Assembly: GCF_032854445.1 (NCBI RefSeq)
Contig: NC_088296.1
Coordinates: 13,428,706-13,492,705, forward strand
DNA: 64,000 bases
Direction: 5' to 3'
From: Liolophura sinensis
Lineage: Eukaryota > Mollusca > Polyplacophora > Chitonida > Chitonidae
The translations under genes were made by a program, and so were the position numbers. Positions 63,201-64,000 of this stretch are shown piece after piece (the stretch's first letter is position 1; each line of letters starts with the position of its first letter). Below the pieces are notes generated by a model that had not been told where the DNA came from, searched no databases, and was given only the letters and a program-made list of their open reading frames with translations.

Positions 63201-63583
63201 TTTTGTTTTAAAATTCTCCTCATTATTTTCTTTTCTTAGGCGGAGTGTTGGGGGATCGGGGTGGTGGTTTCTCTCCGTATTTAACAGGTAAGTTTCCTTC
63301 CTCTTTATAGGACGACATAGGCGTGCAAATGGATAATTATCGAAACATACTAATCTACACGGGAACACAGAGGAATATGGAACCACTAATGTGACGAGGA
63401 CAGCTGGAAATTTGTCATTTATCTCACAACTGTCAGTCGTGAATGGAATAATATTATCCTCGAATCAAAACAAGAAACACTGAGTATGTATGCAGACTTA
63501 CCTCTGACGGATATAACCGTGAGGGTTAACCATAAACACTGTAAAGTCAGTACACTGCCCCATCGTCTTGGGAGGGTAGGCAT
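48295..63583 (-). CDS. Receptor gene C: short-EGF single-pass receptor with four YxxV/L motifs (intact when spliced)
   Basis: Exons, high to low: 63583-63502 signal peptide (starts MPTLPRRWG), 57411-57283 EGF1, 56700-56557 EGF2, 56082-55939 EGF3, 49771-49685 stalk, 49187-49100 transmembrane, 48661-48295 tail. Phases match gene B exactly and sum to 1,041 nt (346 aa plus TAA). EGF1 has the CGxxxCGFGAEC pattern and ends TFYCLG; EGF2 ends LWYCLG; EGF3 ends LSYCEG. The stalk has a run of threonines. The tail has Y261 (YENV), Y303 (YEDV), Y322 (YESV) and Y336 (YTSL), so four regular YxxV/L sites, and an extra acidic stretch (ending TDVQTIGDS) mostly missing from B. The first intron holds a Tc1 element and a Harbinger-like element. 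The EGF3-stalk intron holds a dead fourth EGF exon and a BEL/Pao element. A B-type EKC... module is absent. Linking the signal exon at 63.5 kb to the EGF exons across 6 kb is inference from phase and order. Confidence 0.68.
50539..52154 (+). pseudogene. BEL/Pao gag region
   Basis: A lysine/glutamate-rich N-terminal part is followed by a frame (51140-51505) with MAYVDEF, YQAALNELEQEY and related features of the BEL gag family. The end (51822-52154) has a CSFC...C...C zinc-binding motif followed by the KKNDYCVGCL phrase. A stretch of about 188 bases is repeated in tandem (51397-51584, 51585-51772), breaking the frame. Confidence 0.65.
52200..53550 (+). pseudogene. BEL/Pao protease and reverse transcriptase region
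   Basis: A frame with TYGFMDP resembles the YAFLDPGSS protease motif, with the active-site residues altered. Reverse transcriptase follows in pieces: LNEYVNLDFPGT (about 52700), then GDIECMFYRVKIP and LRFLWW (53111-53299). The catalytic YVDD box reads CEDD at 53427-53438. Several frames are joined by breaks, so it is inactive. Confidence 0.7.
53880..55180 (+). pseudogene. BEL/Pao RNase H and integrase region
   Basis: Pieces show GIWTDSMSVL (RNase H), then HWRYVPSKLTPADLASRRANL (54056-54286). GVIIVGGRLRQSD, the start of the integrase zinc region, lies around 54460. Then come LLCEVPT and a C-terminal LVLVVNIKPR. Many stops are present. The 3' end lies near 55180, just before the dead EGF exon. 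Confidence 0.7.
55381..55521 (-). pseudogene. Dead fourth EGF exon of gene C
   Basis: The acceptor cctaag is kept and the cysteine pattern CGAQLCGCGADC...CRC is visible. The frame is shifted before the first cysteine, two stop codons follow, and the donor is degraded (gtagaa). The gene still reads in phase if this exon is skipped. The BEL/Pao remnant begins just beyond it. Confidence 0.6.
55630..55834 (+). mobile_element. Truncated SINE in gene C intron
   Basis: It has a partial tRNA head with a B box (GAGTTCACGTCC), the conserved body, and AAGGCGTAAAACACC plus AAATAAATAAA. It lies between EGF3 and the dead EGF exon of gene C. Confidence 0.8.
58364..59893 (+). mobile_element. Tc1-like DNA transposon with both inverted repeats
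   Basis: This is a 1,530-bp element flanked by TA on both sides (58362-58363, 59894-59895). The ends are about 24-bp inverted repeats, CTATCC then a run of A then GAAACGCATA, differing by one A. It holds a transposase on the plus strand. It lies in the first intron of gene C, opposite to the gene's direction. Confidence 0.93.
58692..59729 (+). pseudogene. Tc1-family transposase, DD34E, one nonsense codon
   Basis: The frame is open for 292 codons from ATG 58692. It has two helix-turn-helix regions (about 7-45 and 60-110) with a GRPR AT-hook-like link at 56-59. The DDE catalytic triad is D149 (FSDES), D237 (QQDNARPHTA) and E272 (NPIEHLW), with 34 residues between D237 and E272, the Tc1 spacing. 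TAA at 59568-59570 cuts it, but the same frame stays open for 52 more codons to TGA 59727-59729 and reads like the normal Tc1 C-terminus. A single C-to-T change at a CAA codon is the simplest cause. All three catalytic residues precede the stop, so a shortened protein with a complete catalytic triad could still be made. Confidence 0.92.
59896..62108. other. No gene; weak internal repeat
   Basis: This is the first intron of gene C. The part 60240-60700 weakly resembles 61850-62900 in the same orientation, an old tandem duplication. No exon found. Confidence 0.5.
62113..62766 (-). mobile_element. Short PIF/Harbinger-like element with GCGGTA-rich arms
   Basis: The ends are GCTGAGATTCC and its reverse complement. 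TTAA lies at both outer edges (62109-62112, 62767-62770), which also contains the TAA/TTA sites PIF/Harbinger elements use. Each arm is packed with variants of GCGGTA/TACCGC, about 60 bases per side, that can pair with each other. The interior keeps the 5' end of a transposase gene, so this is a deletion derivative of a larger element. Confidence 0.7.
62402..62617 (-). pseudogene. N-terminal fragment of PIF/Harbinger transposase
   Basis: The 71-codon frame has a basic stretch (residues 31-38), then RWWVHSILRQR...GAFHNLVSEL (39-62). This matches the WWV-R-GA(F/Y)HNL-EL motif that starts many PIF/Harbinger transposases. The nuclease domain (DDE) is absent; a stop follows LDGEKFQQ. It is not active by itself. 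Confidence 0.7.
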
Positions 63584-64000
63584 TGTCGTTCTTTCTACGT
63601 TGGCCACCTTTACCTGCCTGTGTAAAGTCTCCCTACTGTATACAAAATCTTTTAGTTTTTTGAGAAAGAGATTGAATGTTCACCAGTGTTGCATAACAAA
63701 TGCAGTACTGTTTAGTAAGAGGACTAGACGACAACCTGTTGGAGTGTACATATTACATCTCTCGTAATCAAATGAACCGCTCATATGTGACGTGTACTGT
63801 TGTTTGCGTTGTAAACTAGTAAGGCTTTATGCCTATGAAGGGACATGCTTATCTATATGTTGATTTTGTTCTCAGTGCTATTATCATACGCCTTCCAAGC
63901 TTTTCAACCTAACCTCCGACGCGTGTATTTTATTATCCGATATATAATATATTGCACAATAGTTCTGCTATCATATTTACGTCAATTAAGGCTACTATGA
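62785..64000 (+). repeat. Segmental duplication D2, copy c (cut by window end)
   Basis: It starts around gacaagcactgttact, shared with about 45490, and runs to the window end. It holds the signal exon of gene C at 63502-63583. By analogy, the tail of a further receptor should lie just past 64000. Confidence 0.75.

Overview
The window is animal (eukaryotic) nuclear DNA. It has small exons with GT-AG splice sites, AT-rich introns, tRNA-derived SINEs ending in (AAAT)n tails, a Tc1 transposon, a BEL/Pao retroelement and a 200-base run of N. The SINEs (3' ends built around CGGCGTAAAACACC plus AAATAAATA) are of a type I associate with molluscs and other marine lophotrochozoans. That taxonomic call is an inference; no species is claimed. 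There are no operons, ribosome binding sites or CRISPR arrays.

The only host genes I can support belong to one family of small single-pass receptors. Each gene has a signal-peptide exon, then one exon per six-cysteine EGF-like module (all phase 1-1), a Ser/Thr-rich stalk exon, a transmembrane exon (phase 1-2) and a tyrosine-rich cytoplasmic tail exon. Two genes look intact when spliced by eye. Gene B (minus, 33,799 to 27,001) gives 327 aa. Gene C (minus, 63,583 to 48,295) gives 346 aa. Gene A (plus, 9,727 to 18,996) shares B's EGF exons but carries a different transmembrane/tail. It looks broken: no signal exon, a 1-base frameshift in EGF1, and a 3.4-kb composite insertion in its tail exon. 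There are also isolated exons: transmembrane and tail exons at 4.6 and 6.0 kb, a tail exon at 41.5 kb, an orphan signal exon at 44.3 kb beside the assembly gap, and two ruined signal exons at 25.3 and 46.3 kb.

The layout is made of segmental duplications. Block D1 (1-9,093) repeats directly at 35,938-44,181. Block D2 (about 24,330-29,000) repeats directly at 45,173-50,260 and again, cut off by the window edge, from 62,785. The EGF part of gene A (9.72-12.44 kb) is inverted relative to that of gene B (29.73-32.32 kb). Each D2 block holds the 3' end of one minus-strand receptor followed by the first exon of the next one, so the array grows by whole-gene tandem duplication with later inversion, deletion and transposon insertion.

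Mobile DNA: an integrase-envelope fragment of an endogenous retrovirus-like element in both D1 copies; a decayed BEL/Pao element (50.5-55.2 kb) inside an intron of gene C; a 1,530-bp Tc1 element with both inverted repeats (58,364-59,893); a short element carrying the N-terminus of a PIF/Harbinger transposase (62,113-62,766); five copies of a roughly 450-bp element with 4-bp target duplications; and several SINEs. The most interesting system is the receptor array itself: near-matching EGF ectodomains joined to different signalling tails, an arrangement resembling paired immune receptors. That functional reading is inference from architecture.
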